IMG/VR virus record: IMGVR_UViG_3300005294_000073
Span: 1-24,251 of that record
Length of the DNA: 24,251 nt
From: a virus
Direction: 5' to 3' (one strand)
Shown: positions 8,354 to 16,335 of the stretch, piece after piece
Layout: each line of letters begins with the position of its first letter
Position numbering within the stretch: the stretch's first letter is position 1
Notes under the pieces: generated by a model
Seen by the model: the letters and a program-made list of their open reading frames with translations, nothing else
Database searches by the model: none
What the model was told of the DNA's origin: nothing
Position numbers and translations under genes: made by a program

Positions 8354-9253
8354 CTAACTATTTCCCATATAGGCGGTCCGCCAGTCACCATAGACATGGT
8401 TGTAGGCCGCGTGGAACTTGAAGAAATACGTCCCACCATCTGGACCATGCGGATCGAACCAGGTTGCTTGCAGATTGGGTTTCTCGCGCATGACGACGAT
8501 GATCGGCTTGACGTTTTCGGTGGAGGCGACCAGGATCCAGGCCGTGCTATCCAGCTGTGGAGCAACGATGTGCTTCACGACTCCCGCATATTGATTACCC
8601 TTGGTGGGATCATCACTGCCGCCTCGGACCGCCGTGATCTGCCAGGCGACGTTCGCCAGGTCAGGCGACACAACCAGCAAATCGTAGGTGTACTGAGTGA
8701 ACACACCCTGATCGTCGCGTGTTTTCTGTGCCTTTGTATAGACGGTCGGGAAGTTCGTGGTGCTCAAAGTCAGCGCGTCCAGGTTGTCCTGGACTGTCTG
8801 GTAGGCAGCACCCTTGTCGACGTGAGCGTTATTGAAAAACGACAGCCCGTCGTAGCCTGCGCCGAAACTGGGGGTCCCATCGCCATCGTTCAAGGCCTGG
8901 TAGGCTTGCTGGGCGATGTGGCGCTGGAAGTTATCGCCGGCAGCGCGGGCACGCTTTTCCAACTGCCCGGTCTTGTCGTCGCGGACGGCATTGTAGGAGA
9001 TCATCACTTCGATATCCCAGTCGAGCGGCTTGACCGGCAGGGTCTTCTCGATGAAACCCTGGATGTTCGGTTGGCCTTTGGTCTGGGTCGGCATGGGCGC
9101 GCCGCCGATATCCACCAGGTCGATGGCGTTGGCGGGCATATCATAAGTCGATGCAATCGGAGCATAGAGAGGGACGGGTGGCTGCGCGCTGGTTAGAAAA
9201 CCAGTCTGGGCGGCCATCTTGAGCAGGGTAGGGACTTCGCCACTAATAGTCAT
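8354..9253 (-). CDS. Major capsid protein, Mu gpT-like
   Basis: The protein has 299 residues and AAGGAG before ATG 9253. Its pattern fits the gpT major head subunit family: an N-terminal helix-rich arm, DWDIEVMISYNAVRDD, a run GDNFQRHIAQQAYQALNDGDG, YDGLSFFNNAH, LLVVSPDLANVAWQ, and the C-terminal TAWILVASTENVKPIIVVMREKP followed by FKFHAAYNHVYGDWRTAYMG. It forms the HK97-fold capsid shell. It comes after protease/scaffold and decoration genes and ends just ahead of a strong terminator, as is usual for this highly expressed gene. Confidence 0.9.
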   Translation of the reverse strand: MTISGEVPTLLKMAAQTGFLTSAQPPVPLYAPIASTYDMPANAIDLVDIGGAPMPTQTKGQPNIQGFIEKTLPVKPLDWDIEVMISYNAVRDDKTGQLEKRARAAGDNFQRHIAQQAYQALNDGDGTPSFGAGYDGLSFFNNAHVDKGAAYQTVQDNLDALTLSTTNFPTVYTKAQKTRDDQGVFTQYTYDLLVVSPDLANVAWQITAVRGGSDDPTKGNQYAGVVKHIVAPQLDSTAWILVASTENVKPIIVVMREKPNLQATWFDPHGPDGGTYFFKFHAAYNHVYGDWRTAYMGNS

Positions 9254-9265
9254 TTCGTCATCTCC

Positions 9266-9724
9266 TTATGCTCGCGACGCGTTTCTGGGCGTGGTGAGTT
9301 CGACAAAGCAATAGCCGTCTTCGATCTTACGCAGGATGCCGATCTCGGGATTGTCGGCATACACCATATCCGCCAGCGTGCCCGAATCGGACATATATAC
9401 GATCTTACCGAGGTCATCATTCGTGCTGAACACGGTGGATTTGAAGCCGACCCAGGTCGGGGCGACATAGACCTCGATCTCCTTGGTCTCCGGATCGCCG
9501 GCCGCCACAGTCTTGCCTTCGGCGGCAATGCCCAGCACCACATCAGATGGGGCGATCACCGTCGCGTCCACGTAGCCGCGCGCGTTTTCTGTGTCCTCGC
9601 TCACATCGATGATCATCGGCTGGCCGCGGTAGAGGTTCTGGGCAGTCGAACTGTCCAGGTTCCAGCGCTCGGAAACGGGCGTTCCTTTGAAGCGCAGAGG
9701 GGCATTTGCAGTAAGGTCGGTCAT
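9266..9724 (-). CDS. Capsid decoration-like protein
   Basis: The protein has 152 residues. AAGGAG precedes its ATG 9724, with the start two bases from the protease stop. The sequence is beta-rich with a pattern of short strands (VVLGIAAEGKTVAAGDPE, EIEVYVAPTWVGF) seen in small head proteins placed between scaffold and capsid genes in Mu-type heads. Such proteins cement the capsid lattice. I have no decisive motif, so the call rests on position, length and strand pattern. Confidence 0.65.
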   Translation of the reverse strand: MTDLTANAPLRFKGTPVSERWNLDSSTAQNLYRGQPMIIDVSEDTENARGYVDATVIAPSDVVLGIAAEGKTVAAGDPETKEIEVYVAPTWVGFKSTVFSTNDDLGKIVYMSDSGTLADMVYADNPEIGILRKIEDGYCFVELTTPRNASRA

Positions 9725-9726
9725 GG

Positions 9727-10311
9727 CTACGACTCCTTCTTTGCAAATTCGGCGAGGTTGTAATCCTCGGGGTTGCCGAGTTCCAGGTTGAGCTTGAAGA
9801 ACTCGCCGACGGTCTTACCCGCCTCCACCCAGGTCTTGAGGTAGGGCTTGACCTCTTTGGGGAGCTCAGGCTTCTGGATGAAGCCGTTACCATCCAGGCC
9901 GCGCATCGAGAAGTTGATCGCGCCATCCAGGGCATTCGCCAGGATCTTCTCTACCGCCAGGGCCTGCGGCTCGGGCAGGGAGAGCAGGAGCGCGACGACT
10001 TCGTTCGGGCGGACCTTCAACCCGACCGGATGCTCCGCCGTACCGCCTGCGAGTTTCGACGCAAATTGAACGGTGTGCATCTTGCGCTTTTCCAGATGGA
10101 TCGCATCGCGCGCCAGTTCCTGCGCTTTCTTGCCCAGCTCCTCGATCCCTTCCGGGGTCCGCAGGAGTTCCTTGAGCTGCGGGCTGATCTCCGTTTCCAA
10201 TTCGACAGGGGCGGTTGGGGTGGGGGGCGTTTCCTGTGGCTTCCCACCGCGCACCGCCTCGGCCACCTTGCCGGGAAGCTCGGCAAGGATTTCCATGAGT
10301 GTCTTTTCCAT
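9727..10311 (-). CDS. Scaffolding protein from an internal in-frame start
   Basis: Inside the protease gene, AAAGGAG lies six bases before ATG 10311, in the same frame. Translation from here would give 194 residues that match only the C-terminal part of the protease gene: a helical start, a Pro/Thr-rich linker (PPTPTAPVELE), and a charged helical end. In Mu the protease gene I and scaffold gene Z share this nested plan. The strong internal ribosome binding site is the evidence; the protein itself has no unique motif. Confidence 0.75.
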   Translation of the reverse strand: MEKTLMEILAELPGKVAEAVRGGKPQETPPTPTAPVELETEISPQLKELLRTPEGIEELGKKAQELARDAIHLEKRKMHTVQFASKLAGGTAEHPVGLKVRPNEVVALLLSLPEPQALAVEKILANALDGAINFSMRGLDGNGFIQKPELPKEVKPYLKTWVEAGKTVGEFFKLNLELGNPEDYNLAEFAKKES

Positions 10312-11277
10312 ATCGATCTCCTTTATGGATTGGCTAAGTTCGACGGGGCGCAACAGGATCTGCCCCTTCGCATTTCGTGAAGCTGGCCAGTTGGTCAGCG
10401 AACCACCTAGAATCATTTTGTTCTCCGTATCCACGGAGGGAGAGAAGAACCGGCTGAAATTCCCCTTGATGAGATCGATCCCCTTCTCGGTCCAGTTGAC
10501 CAGGAAGCGGATGACCCTTCGCGCGCTGTCCAGTTCCAGCCCGACGATCCAGCCCGCGCCGCCCTTGTGGTTATGGCCTTCCATATCGATGGGCAGTCCG
10601 ACGATCTCCCCGCTTTCGGTCTTCGTGCTCTCGATGATCGCCTGTGTGTTTTCGATGTAGGCAGCCAGGTCACCGCTCTTGATGTATACCTCCTGCCCGC
10701 TCATGGAGATATACGGGTCGTTGTCATTGGCAGCCAGGCCGTCGATCGCCTTGTGGGAGGCCGACAGCTCTGTGAAGGAGAAGGCCCACAGGTCTTCGTG
10801 GGGTTTAGGTTCCTGTCCGGGCTCAGCTTTCAGCCCGAGGAACTTAAGAACGCGGTCCAGGAAAGACATGTCCACGTAATCGATCTTGACGGCCTGCCAT
10901 TGGTCGCGGGCCGCGAAGGTGAGCTCGTTGTCGGTTTTGGTGTAGGTGACTTTGTAGAGCTTTCCCCTGTTCTCTACGATCACGTACTCGTCGTAGATCT
11001 CACGGATATAACAATAGGAGTCCTGTTCGGGTTGATACTGAGGCTGGAAGGTGTTGACAAAGCCCTCGCGCACCGCGGTCGCGCGCTGGTCCAGGGAATC
11101 CCCGGAGAGATGGACCTGCATATCGGCATTCGCATACAACGCCTTCATGTATTTCTTGGCCTGCGCTTCGGCCTCATTGCCTTCATAACAATGCAGGCTG
11201 TCCCCTTCTGCTTCGCCGTCCGCGCCTTTTTTATAGACACAGAACTTCTCGCCATTTTTTTTGACTAACCAGGGCAT
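9727..11277 (-). CDS. Prohead protease with C-terminal scaffold, Mu gpI-like
   Basis: The start at ATG 11277 follows GGAGAG by five bases and gives 516 residues; a longer TTG frame would run through the terminator. Residues 1-50 form the small module often found at the front of prohead proteases (KFCVYKKG ... LHCYEGNEAEAQAKKYMKALYAN). The middle carries the Mu gpI-type core: LPIDMEGHNHKGGAGWIVGLEL near residues 227-248, a Trp-Thr-Glu-Lys strand, and SRFFSPSVDTENK near 276-288, giving likely His and Ser catalytic residues. After about residue 322 a helical, Pro-rich scaffold region follows, with its own start. The protease trims the scaffold and itself during head maturation. Confidence 0.88.
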   Translation of the reverse strand: MPWLVKKNGEKFCVYKKGADGEAEGDSLHCYEGNEAEAQAKKYMKALYANADMQVHLSGDSLDQRATAVREGFVNTFQPQYQPEQDSYCYIREIYDEYVIVENRGKLYKVTYTKTDNELTFAARDQWQAVKIDYVDMSFLDRVLKFLGLKAEPGQEPKPHEDLWAFSFTELSASHKAIDGLAANDNDPYISMSGQEVYIKSGDLAAYIENTQAIIESTKTESGEIVGLPIDMEGHNHKGGAGWIVGLELDSARRVIRFLVNWTEKGIDLIKGNFSRFFSPSVDTENKMILGGSLTNWPASRNAKGQILLRPVELSQSIKEIDMEKTLMEILAELPGKVAEAVRGGKPQETPPTPTAPVELETEISPQLKELLRTPEGIEELGKKAQELARDAIHLEKRKMHTVQFASKLAGGTAEHPVGLKVRPNEVVALLLSLPEPQALAVEKILANALDGAINFSMRGLDGNGFIQKPELPKEVKPYLKTWVEAGKTVGEFFKLNLELGNPEDYNLAEFAKKES

Positions 11278-11293
11278 ACGCTCTCCAGAAATG

Positions 11294-11325
11294 AAAAAAA
11301 CCCGCGCCTCCGTAGGGAGGGCGGG
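11294..11325 (-). terminator. Rho-independent terminator, minus strand
   Basis: On the minus strand, CCCGC and CCTCC pair with GGAGG and GCGGG around a four-base loop CTAC, with one bulged C, and seven T residues follow directly. The plus strand has no T tract after the hairpin, so it acts in the operon direction. It lies between the HAD gene and the protease gene, ahead of the protease ribosome binding site. Confidence 0.85.
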
Positions 11326-11360
11326 CCAACAAAGACCACGTGCGTTATTCGATTGGCAAA

Positions 11361-11389
11361 AGTCTAGCACAAAAACAAATTTTTTACAA
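11361..11389 (-). promoter_or_regulatory. Candidate sigma-70-type promoter with extended -10
   Basis: Reading the minus strand, TTGTAA (11384-11389) and TAGACT (11361-11366) are separated by 17 bases, and TGC directly before the -10 gives an extended -10. The spacer is AT-rich. It would start transcription near 11354, upstream of the terminator hairpin and the protease gene. The match is imperfect (TAGACT against TATAAT), so it is only a candidate. Confidence 0.45.
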
Positions 11390-11400
11390 TAGCGGATAGG

Positions 11401-11952
11401 TTACAAACCTGTTCGACCGAAAAACTCATGAGCCCATTGAAAAGCTATGCCTGCATTTTTGGCACACTGTTCATCTTCGGGACGATCACCGACAAACAAA
11501 CTATTGTCCCAATCCACGATAATGCCTGCTTCAAATGCTTCAACTTCGCACAAAGCCAACATGCCGATATCAGGCTTGCGAAGTAGTGAGCGATGGTTAT
11601 ATGGCTCCACTTTTCCAAAGGGATGATGGAAGCAGGATTTTATGATATGGAATGGATTCTCGAAAAACAAGGCGAGCATCGCGTCCAGTTCTGCAAGATG
11701 ATCATTATGAGTTTTGAAGCCATAAGCGACACCGCCTTGATTGGTAATACCGAAAACCAAATAACCCTTGTTGCGATATTCCCATAACTTGGGTTCAACA
11801 CCTTCAAATAAAGCTACGTCTTCGGGCTTGTTGATAAACTCGCCGTTCTTGGAATAGCGAATCGTGCCATCCAGGTCAAGGCATAGGGCGGGGGCGACTT
11901 TATCAGGAACAAGTGTCACGGTCCTTTTTTGAGCGTCGATAACTGTTTTCAT
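11401..11952 (-). CDS. HAD phosphatase, GmhB / histidinol-phosphatase type
   Basis: The protein has 183 residues with AAAGGTGA before its ATG. HAD-IIIA motifs are clear: motif I LDLDGT (D26, D28), motif II GITNQGG (T70, N71), the RKPDIGM lysine (K126), and motif IV VGDRPEDEQCAKNAGI (D156). GmhB enzymes have a Cys-rich zinc loop with paired cysteines near RKP; here only C107, H109 and H110 are left and the second Cys pair is missing, so the substrate may differ. A DNA 3'-phosphatase role is another option. It sits between the minor head and protease genes, is AT-richer than they are, and is followed by a terminator: a moron-like insertion. Confidence 0.88.
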   Translation of the reverse strand: MKTVIDAQKRTVTLVPDKVAPALCLDLDGTIRYSKNGEFINKPEDVALFEGVEPKLWEYRNKGYLVFGITNQGGVAYGFKTHNDHLAELDAMLALFFENPFHIIKSCFHHPFGKVEPYNHRSLLRKPDIGMLALCEVEAFEAGIIVDWDNSLFVGDRPEDEQCAKNAGIAFQWAHEFFGRTGL

Positions 11953-11996
11953 CTTTCACCTTTCCTGTGCATCAAGTATATCGTTACCTTACAAAT

Positions 11997-12230
11997 CTAC
12001 TCCGCTGAATACGATCCAGACTTTGACACGTAGAACTGCTCAACCTTTTTGAACTCGACCTGAAGAATCTCGCCAGTCCAATCCGCGGCGCGCACTTCGT
12101 TCTTGATGATGGTAAGTTGGTAAGTGCCGGGCGGCAGACGGTCGAGCCGCTGCATCAGCTCATGCACGCGCGGTGAAACATCGTTGAGGGCAGTTTCGAC
12201 CTGGGTTTGGATGGGGTTAGTTGTATCCAT
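11997..12230 (-). CDS. Small hypothetical head-region protein
   Basis: The likely start is ATG 12230, eight bases after AGGTGA at the end of the MuF-like gene, giving 77 residues. An upstream frame from 12362 would lie wholly inside that gene. The protein has a helical N-half (TQVETALNDVSPRVHELMQRL) and a beta C-half (PPGTYQLTIIKNEV, EILQVEFKKVEQFYV). A 44-base gap follows before the HAD gene. No family is recognised. Confidence 0.6.
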   Translation of the reverse strand: MDTTNPIQTQVETALNDVSPRVHELMQRLDRLPPGTYQLTIIKNEVRAADWTGEILQVEFKKVEQFYVSKSGSYSAE

Positions 12231-12234
12231 AATT

Positions 12235-12993
12235 TCACCTGTATTTGATATGGCATTGGCAATGACTGTAACAAGTCGCCTCTCCGATGGGGACCATCTC
12301 GCCGATCGGCACCCAACCCTTTTTCCATAACTCCCAGCAGCCCGATCGGTCGCTGCTGTCACGACAATGGATCTCCGTGGGACCCAGGATCCGCCGCGCC
12401 TCGGTCAATCCCTTTTTCTTCGAGTGCTCCAATCCGAGGTTCTGCCAGAAGCTGTATCCGTAGCTGCCATACAGTCCGGCGCGGCTCATGGCCCGTCCGT
12501 CCAGTTTCTGAATACCCGTCTCGAGCTGGCGCTCGAAGTTATCCAGCCGGGCGAATTGAGGCAGGACCAGCAGATAGAAGAGATTGCGGGCGGTGTCGTC
12601 CTCGAAGAGAAAGCCGCCGATCGACAGGAGGAAGACCGTGCGGTAAAGGGCGGACATCAACGAGCGCATCTCCTCATACCAGGCTGCCAGCAGGATCACG
12701 CCGGCGATCAGCTGCTGGGTGGTCTTCTTCATCCGCAGGTTCGCCTGGTTGGAGACGTTGAAGACATATCGGCGCAACTGCGCATCCGTCACCGTGCGTC
12801 CACTGGCTACATTGGTGTAACGCTCGGCGTCCGGATCGTAAACATAACCAAAGCGTCGCTGGCTGGTCACAGGTGCCGCGTTGAGTAGTCCCGGCGCGCC
12901 CGAGTAGCGATCCCATAGGTCCAGCGCCAGGGCAGTGTCCGGGTCGCGTAGGAAAAGAGTGGAAACGGCGGTGCCGCGGGAAGGGAGAACCAT
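12235..12993 (-). CDS. MuF-like minor head protein
   Basis: It starts at ATG 12993, two bases after the portal TAA, and has 252 residues. The C-terminus has a cysteine-rich pattern (CRDSSDRSGCWELW ... CYSHCQCHIKYR) that matches the end of phage head morphogenesis proteins (Mu gp30/SPP1 gp7 family), where two Cys pairs follow a Gly/Pro-rich loop. A hydrophobic helix near 93-105 and another near 118-130 are probably buried, because the family is not a membrane family. Its position right after the portal is the usual one. The family helps load DNA or proteins into the prohead. Confidence 0.75.
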   Translation of the reverse strand: MVLPSRGTAVSTLFLRDPDTALALDLWDRYSGAPGLLNAAPVTSQRRFGYVYDPDAERYTNVASGRTVTDAQLRRYVFNVSNQANLRMKKTTQQLIAGVILLAAWYEEMRSLMSALYRTVFLLSIGGFLFEDDTARNLFYLLVLPQFARLDNFERQLETGIQKLDGRAMSRAGLYGSYGYSFWQNLGLEHSKKKGLTEARRILGPTEIHCRDSSDRSGCWELWKKGWVPIGEMVPIGEATCYSHCQCHIKYR

Positions 12994-12994
12994 A

Positions 12995-14542
12995 TTACAC
13001 GCTGTACTCGCGGATCAGCCGGTTCGCATCCCGCAGGCTCATCATATCGAATTCCTGGTGGGACACGTCAGGGAAAGAGAATTCACTGGAACCCTTCGAG
13101 CCGTTCGCTTTGACCTTGACGTCAGGCGGCAGTTGGTTATCGGGGTTCAGTGGCACTGGCGGCTCCTGCTTCCCGGCGTCATCCAGCGCGCGGACCTCTT
13201 CCACGTCGCCAGGCTCCGGGTTGTTCTCCGGCAGGAAGCCGCTCCGCTGCCGGAAAGCCTTGTAGTCGTCCAGCGACAGAGGAAGGATCCCGTTGATCTG
13301 GCTAAGGAATGTCCCCAGTGCCCCCAGGTCGATATTGTTCTCCACGTGGCTGAAACGGATATTCGGCCGCCTGGTGGCGTTCGGGAAGGCCTGTTTGTTC
13401 CATTCCCACAGCCGGCGCCCGATCTGGTCGTCGTATTGATTGGCGAAGCCATCCATCATGGAGTTAAAAGAGAAGATCGCCAGCTGCGTGCTATCCACGG
13501 CAGCGGCCCGCGCGCCGGTGTCGGTCAGAGTGTTGAGGATGATCGTCTGCATCATATAGACCGAGAGTGCCAGAATGGAATAATGCTTGATCGCCTCGAG
13601 CAGCGAGCCTGCCGCCTGGAAGGGGATGTCGATCACTTCGCCCTCGACCCCAAAGGGCAGGAACATATAGTTGCCTTCCTGCGCGCTGAGCAGGTTCTTG
13701 GCAGCCGTCGCCACGTTCTGCTTATCTTCCGTGGAGAGTGTGCCCTGCTCCGTCTTTTTGAACTTGGCGTGCCCCGCGGCGTGCTCGAAGCCGATGCCCT
13801 GAATGACCTCCAATCCATACTTGATACGCTCCAGGCGCCAGACCGCCTCGAGCGGCGTGGAACCTTCCGGATTATTTGGATCGCCGAAGGTCATGTGCAG
13901 GGAATCCTTCTTACTCAGCGTCACGGCGCGGTTGGGAAAGTCCTGCTGCTTCATGCCGATCATCTTCTTGGTGCCGTCGAATTCCCAGCCGTAGAAGGTG
14001 GATGTGTCGCGCCAGGCCAGGCGGCGTAGGCCGATCAAGCCGTCATCCTGCTCAGAGCGCCATTCATCCGGCGTGATATTCCCTTGCTGGTCGACATGAT
14101 AAGGTGGGACCCAGGTTGGATCCCGGAGCGCCGGCACCGCCTCCCACCAGCCCCAGCCATAAAAGGGGACGTGGTTGACCATCGTATCCAGCAGCTTTGC
14201 GCTGCCGCCCTCGATGTTCTCGAAGTCGGAATAAATGAAGTCCTGGTAGCGCTTATCATCGTCGGTCGGTTTTTCTGGCAGGTCGACGACAGGCTGCATG
14301 TTGCGCGCCCAGGAAGAGAAGGCGCGCCGCACCATCACGATCTCCGGCATAGAGGTCCGGAGTCTCGAGTAGAGTGGCTGAACGTTCGGCCAGTAGAGTG
14401 CGGCGTTATAGGCGGCCTGGATAAAGCCACCCCATTGTCTCAGTCCGCTGGTGCCTTTCTCGTCGGCGTTGTTTAGGAGGATGCGGACTTGCACCTCCTC
14501 TTTTGCGTGACCGTTGGATTTCGTCTTCGTGGTGGTAGGCAT
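12995..14542 (-). CDS. Portal protein, DUF935 / Mu gp29-like
   Basis: The start at ATG 14542 follows AAAGGAG by seven bases and gives 515 residues; an earlier GTG lies inside the previous gene. The order after terminase and the Mu-type head that follows support a gp29-like portal. Visible features are a variable N-terminus, a Trp-rich wing (FYGWGWWEAVPAL), a long helical stretch around EAVWRLERIKYGLEVIQG (stem), and a conserved-looking LFSFNSMMDGFANQYDD clip or crown region before a Pro-rich, disordered tail. The portal ring sits at the head vertex and carries DNA in and out. Confidence rests on synteny and general shape more than on a single motif. Confidence 0.85.
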   Translation of the reverse strand: MPTTTKTKSNGHAKEEVQVRILLNNADEKGTSGLRQWGGFIQAAYNAALYWPNVQPLYSRLRTSMPEIVMVRRAFSSWARNMQPVVDLPEKPTDDDKRYQDFIYSDFENIEGGSAKLLDTMVNHVPFYGWGWWEAVPALRDPTWVPPYHVDQQGNITPDEWRSEQDDGLIGLRRLAWRDTSTFYGWEFDGTKKMIGMKQQDFPNRAVTLSKKDSLHMTFGDPNNPEGSTPLEAVWRLERIKYGLEVIQGIGFEHAAGHAKFKKTEQGTLSTEDKQNVATAAKNLLSAQEGNYMFLPFGVEGEVIDIPFQAAGSLLEAIKHYSILALSVYMMQTIILNTLTDTGARAAAVDSTQLAIFSFNSMMDGFANQYDDQIGRRLWEWNKQAFPNATRRPNIRFSHVENNIDLGALGTFLSQINGILPLSLDDYKAFRQRSGFLPENNPEPGDVEEVRALDDAGKQEPPVPLNPDNQLPPDVKVKANGSKGSSEFSFPDVSHQEFDMMSLRDANRLIREYSV

Positions 14543-14556
14543 GGGTAAACTCCTTT

Positions 14557-14772
14557 TCAATTCCACCGGGTTCGCTTTTCGTCCGGTGGTGGAAATTCGA
14601 TCAAATACTCGACAAGAAATTTCGGGAAGGCGCGATCCCGCCAGACTATATCTCCGGACTCGTTGACCAGTGCGATCAGCCGTCCGAAGTAAAAGACGGT
14701 CATCACGCCCGAGAGAATGATCTTCGAGCCAATGAAATGGGCCGGGAAGGGTTGTATGAAAAATTTAGACAT
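14557..14772 (-). CDS. Small hypothetical protein between terminase and portal
   Basis: The protein has 71 residues and starts one base after the large terminase stop region. It has a hydrophobic first half (FFIQPFPAHFIGSKIILSGVMTVFYFGRL) and a Trp/Arg-rich second half; the hydrophobic part looks like beta strands more than a membrane helix. Its stop precedes the portal start by 14 bases, with the portal ribosome binding site overlapping its end. Small genes in this spot are common in siphoviruses, but I recognise no family. Confidence 0.65.
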   Translation of the reverse strand: MSKFFIQPFPAHFIGSKIILSGVMTVFYFGRLIALVNESGDIVWRDRAFPKFLVEYLIEFPPPDEKRTRWN

Positions 14773-14775
14773 CGG

Positions 14776-16335
14776 TTACTCCCATGGGGATCTGTAACCC
14801 TCGACTTTTCCAAGACCTTCGGCGGCGCTCCAGTCGACGCCGATGAACACAGACCACCACGCAATGGCGACTGCATCGGCACAATCAGGGGAACGTCCCA
14901 GTCTTTTGATAATCTCTTCTTTACTCTCAATGTAGATCTTGCCTGTTCGGATCTCCCATTTTGGTGCACATAAATCACCCAGCAATTCCTTGTCAGGAGG
15001 CAAAGCAAGCGTTGCTCCGTAATCAGGATCCAGTGCCTCGCGTAATTTCCAATAAGCTTCCGCGCGGATGTTTGCAAACTTAAACTTTTTACTCTTGTCG
15101 AACTTATCGGAGCCTCTACCGAAATTCACGCCAATCACGGCTCTTTCGCCATCGTTCATCGCATCGTAGGCAGCCGCACCGATACCAATGACGTCCACGC
15201 CGATGATTGGTTTATGTTTCTCTATGATGATCTGCCCTGCCAACATGGCAACGGTTTTACCGTCCGGGGTTGCCGCGCCGGGGTATTTCTTCAGTTCATC
15301 AAATCTGTCCCCGCGCAATGGCGCAAGCACTGTTTTGTCATTACCCCCTCGCGCGACATCTATTCCGATCGAGGTGATTCGTAGACCTGCTTCGCTGTTG
15401 AGCCAGCGCTCTTGCGCGGCGCGCACCCATGCGGCGGGTATCACCTGGAATGGGTCAACGATCTTATATGCGCCGAACTTGCCTTTGAGCAGTGTCCGGA
15501 TCGGCTCCGGCATGGCATCAATGGTCGAGCCGTATCCCGTCGCCTCCAGGATCGGGTTGTCCGAAAGCTTGGCATGAAAGAACGTGCGACTCTTGGGAGA
15601 GATGATTTCCCCTTCATGTTCGAAAGGCTCTTTGCTGGGACGCTCAACTTCCTGGCCGTCCACCATGGCAAACCAACGCAACTCGCCATCTTTAGCAGGG
15701 GAGGGATGTGTGTCATCTAACCACGGCGCGAAGTAGCGCGTCACCCATTCGCCAGCTTCGTCCATCGGCGGGTTGAACGTCATAACCACACGGCATTTTT
15801 GCCCCTCGCGCGTCGTGCGGTTCCAGCCCGTCACGAAGCGGACTTGTGTCTCCGTGAATTCCGTCGCTTCATCAAAGCCGTAGAAATCAAATGGGCGACC
15901 TTGAAAGTTCTTTTTATCGTTCTCGTATTGCATCGCCGCCAAACGAACCGTCCGACCCTCCGTCAATTCCCACCTGTGTAAGGATTCATTGTAGCGGTCT
16001 TTCTGGCGGTTTTGGGAATCCTGGTTATAGATCTCTCGGCTGCGAGCCTCGATGCCTTCCAGAAGTGGAAATATTCGTCGAAAGATGATCGAACGGTGAT
16101 GCTTCGTACCGGCAAAACCGAGCAGCAGATCTGTCTTGCCCCCACCCGCCGCGCCACCATATCCGATGACATCCGCGTCGGACTCGTACGCGGCTGTTTG
16201 CGGGCCTGCCTGAGGCGTCCACGAAATCCGGACATTACTCAGAAGGTCATCGAGTTCGTCGCGCTCTTGCGGCGTCAAGAATTGCCACAACTCTCGCAAC
16301 TCGCTGCTCGTCGGTAATTGGGTTTCCTTCGTCAT
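14776..16335 (-). CDS. Terminase large subunit
   Basis: The protein has 519 residues. The ATPase half has Walker A GYGGAAGGGKT (58-68) and Walker B FYGFDEA (D155, catalytic E156). The nuclease half has an RNase H-like fold with D326 in IGIDVARGG, D381 in GVDVIGIG and the SPDCADA aspartates at 484 and 487. It powers DNA packaging into the prohead and cuts the genome at the end. ATG 16335 sits next to GGAGAAGG within the small terminase gene. A sampled 60-base stretch (14881-14940) holds only 23 G or C bases, less than the neighbouring glycan and portal genes, which suggests a mosaic origin. Confidence 0.97.
   Translation of the reverse strand: MTKETQLPTSSELRELWQFLTPQERDELDDLLSNVRISWTPQAGPQTAAYESDADVIGYGGAAGGGKTDLLLGFAGTKHHRSIIFRRIFPLLEGIEARSREIYNQDSQNRQKDRYNESLHRWELTEGRTVRLAAMQYENDKKNFQGRPFDFYGFDEATEFTETQVRFVTGWNRTTREGQKCRVVMTFNPPMDEAGEWVTRYFAPWLDDTHPSPAKDGELRWFAMVDGQEVERPSKEPFEHEGEIISPKSRTFFHAKLSDNPILEATGYGSTIDAMPEPIRTLLKGKFGAYKIVDPFQVIPAAWVRAAQERWLNSEAGLRITSIGIDVARGGNDKTVLAPLRGDRFDELKKYPGAATPDGKTVAMLAGQIIIEKHKPIIGVDVIGIGAAAYDAMNDGERAVIGVNFGRGSDKFDKSKKFKFANIRAEAYWKLREALDPDYGATLALPPDKELLGDLCAPKWEIRTGKIYIESKEEIIKRLGRSPDCADAVAIAWWSVFIGVDWSAAEGLGKVEGYRSPWE

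Noticed and set aside
9727-11370. Longer protease start at TTG 11370
   Set aside because: The extra 31 codons would run through the terminator hairpin and lack a ribosome binding site, while ATG 11277 has GGAGAG at the right spacing.
11953-11996. TATACT as a -10 element upstream of the GmhB-like gene
   Set aside because: No acceptable -35 element is found 16-18 bases upstream, and no extended -10 is present.
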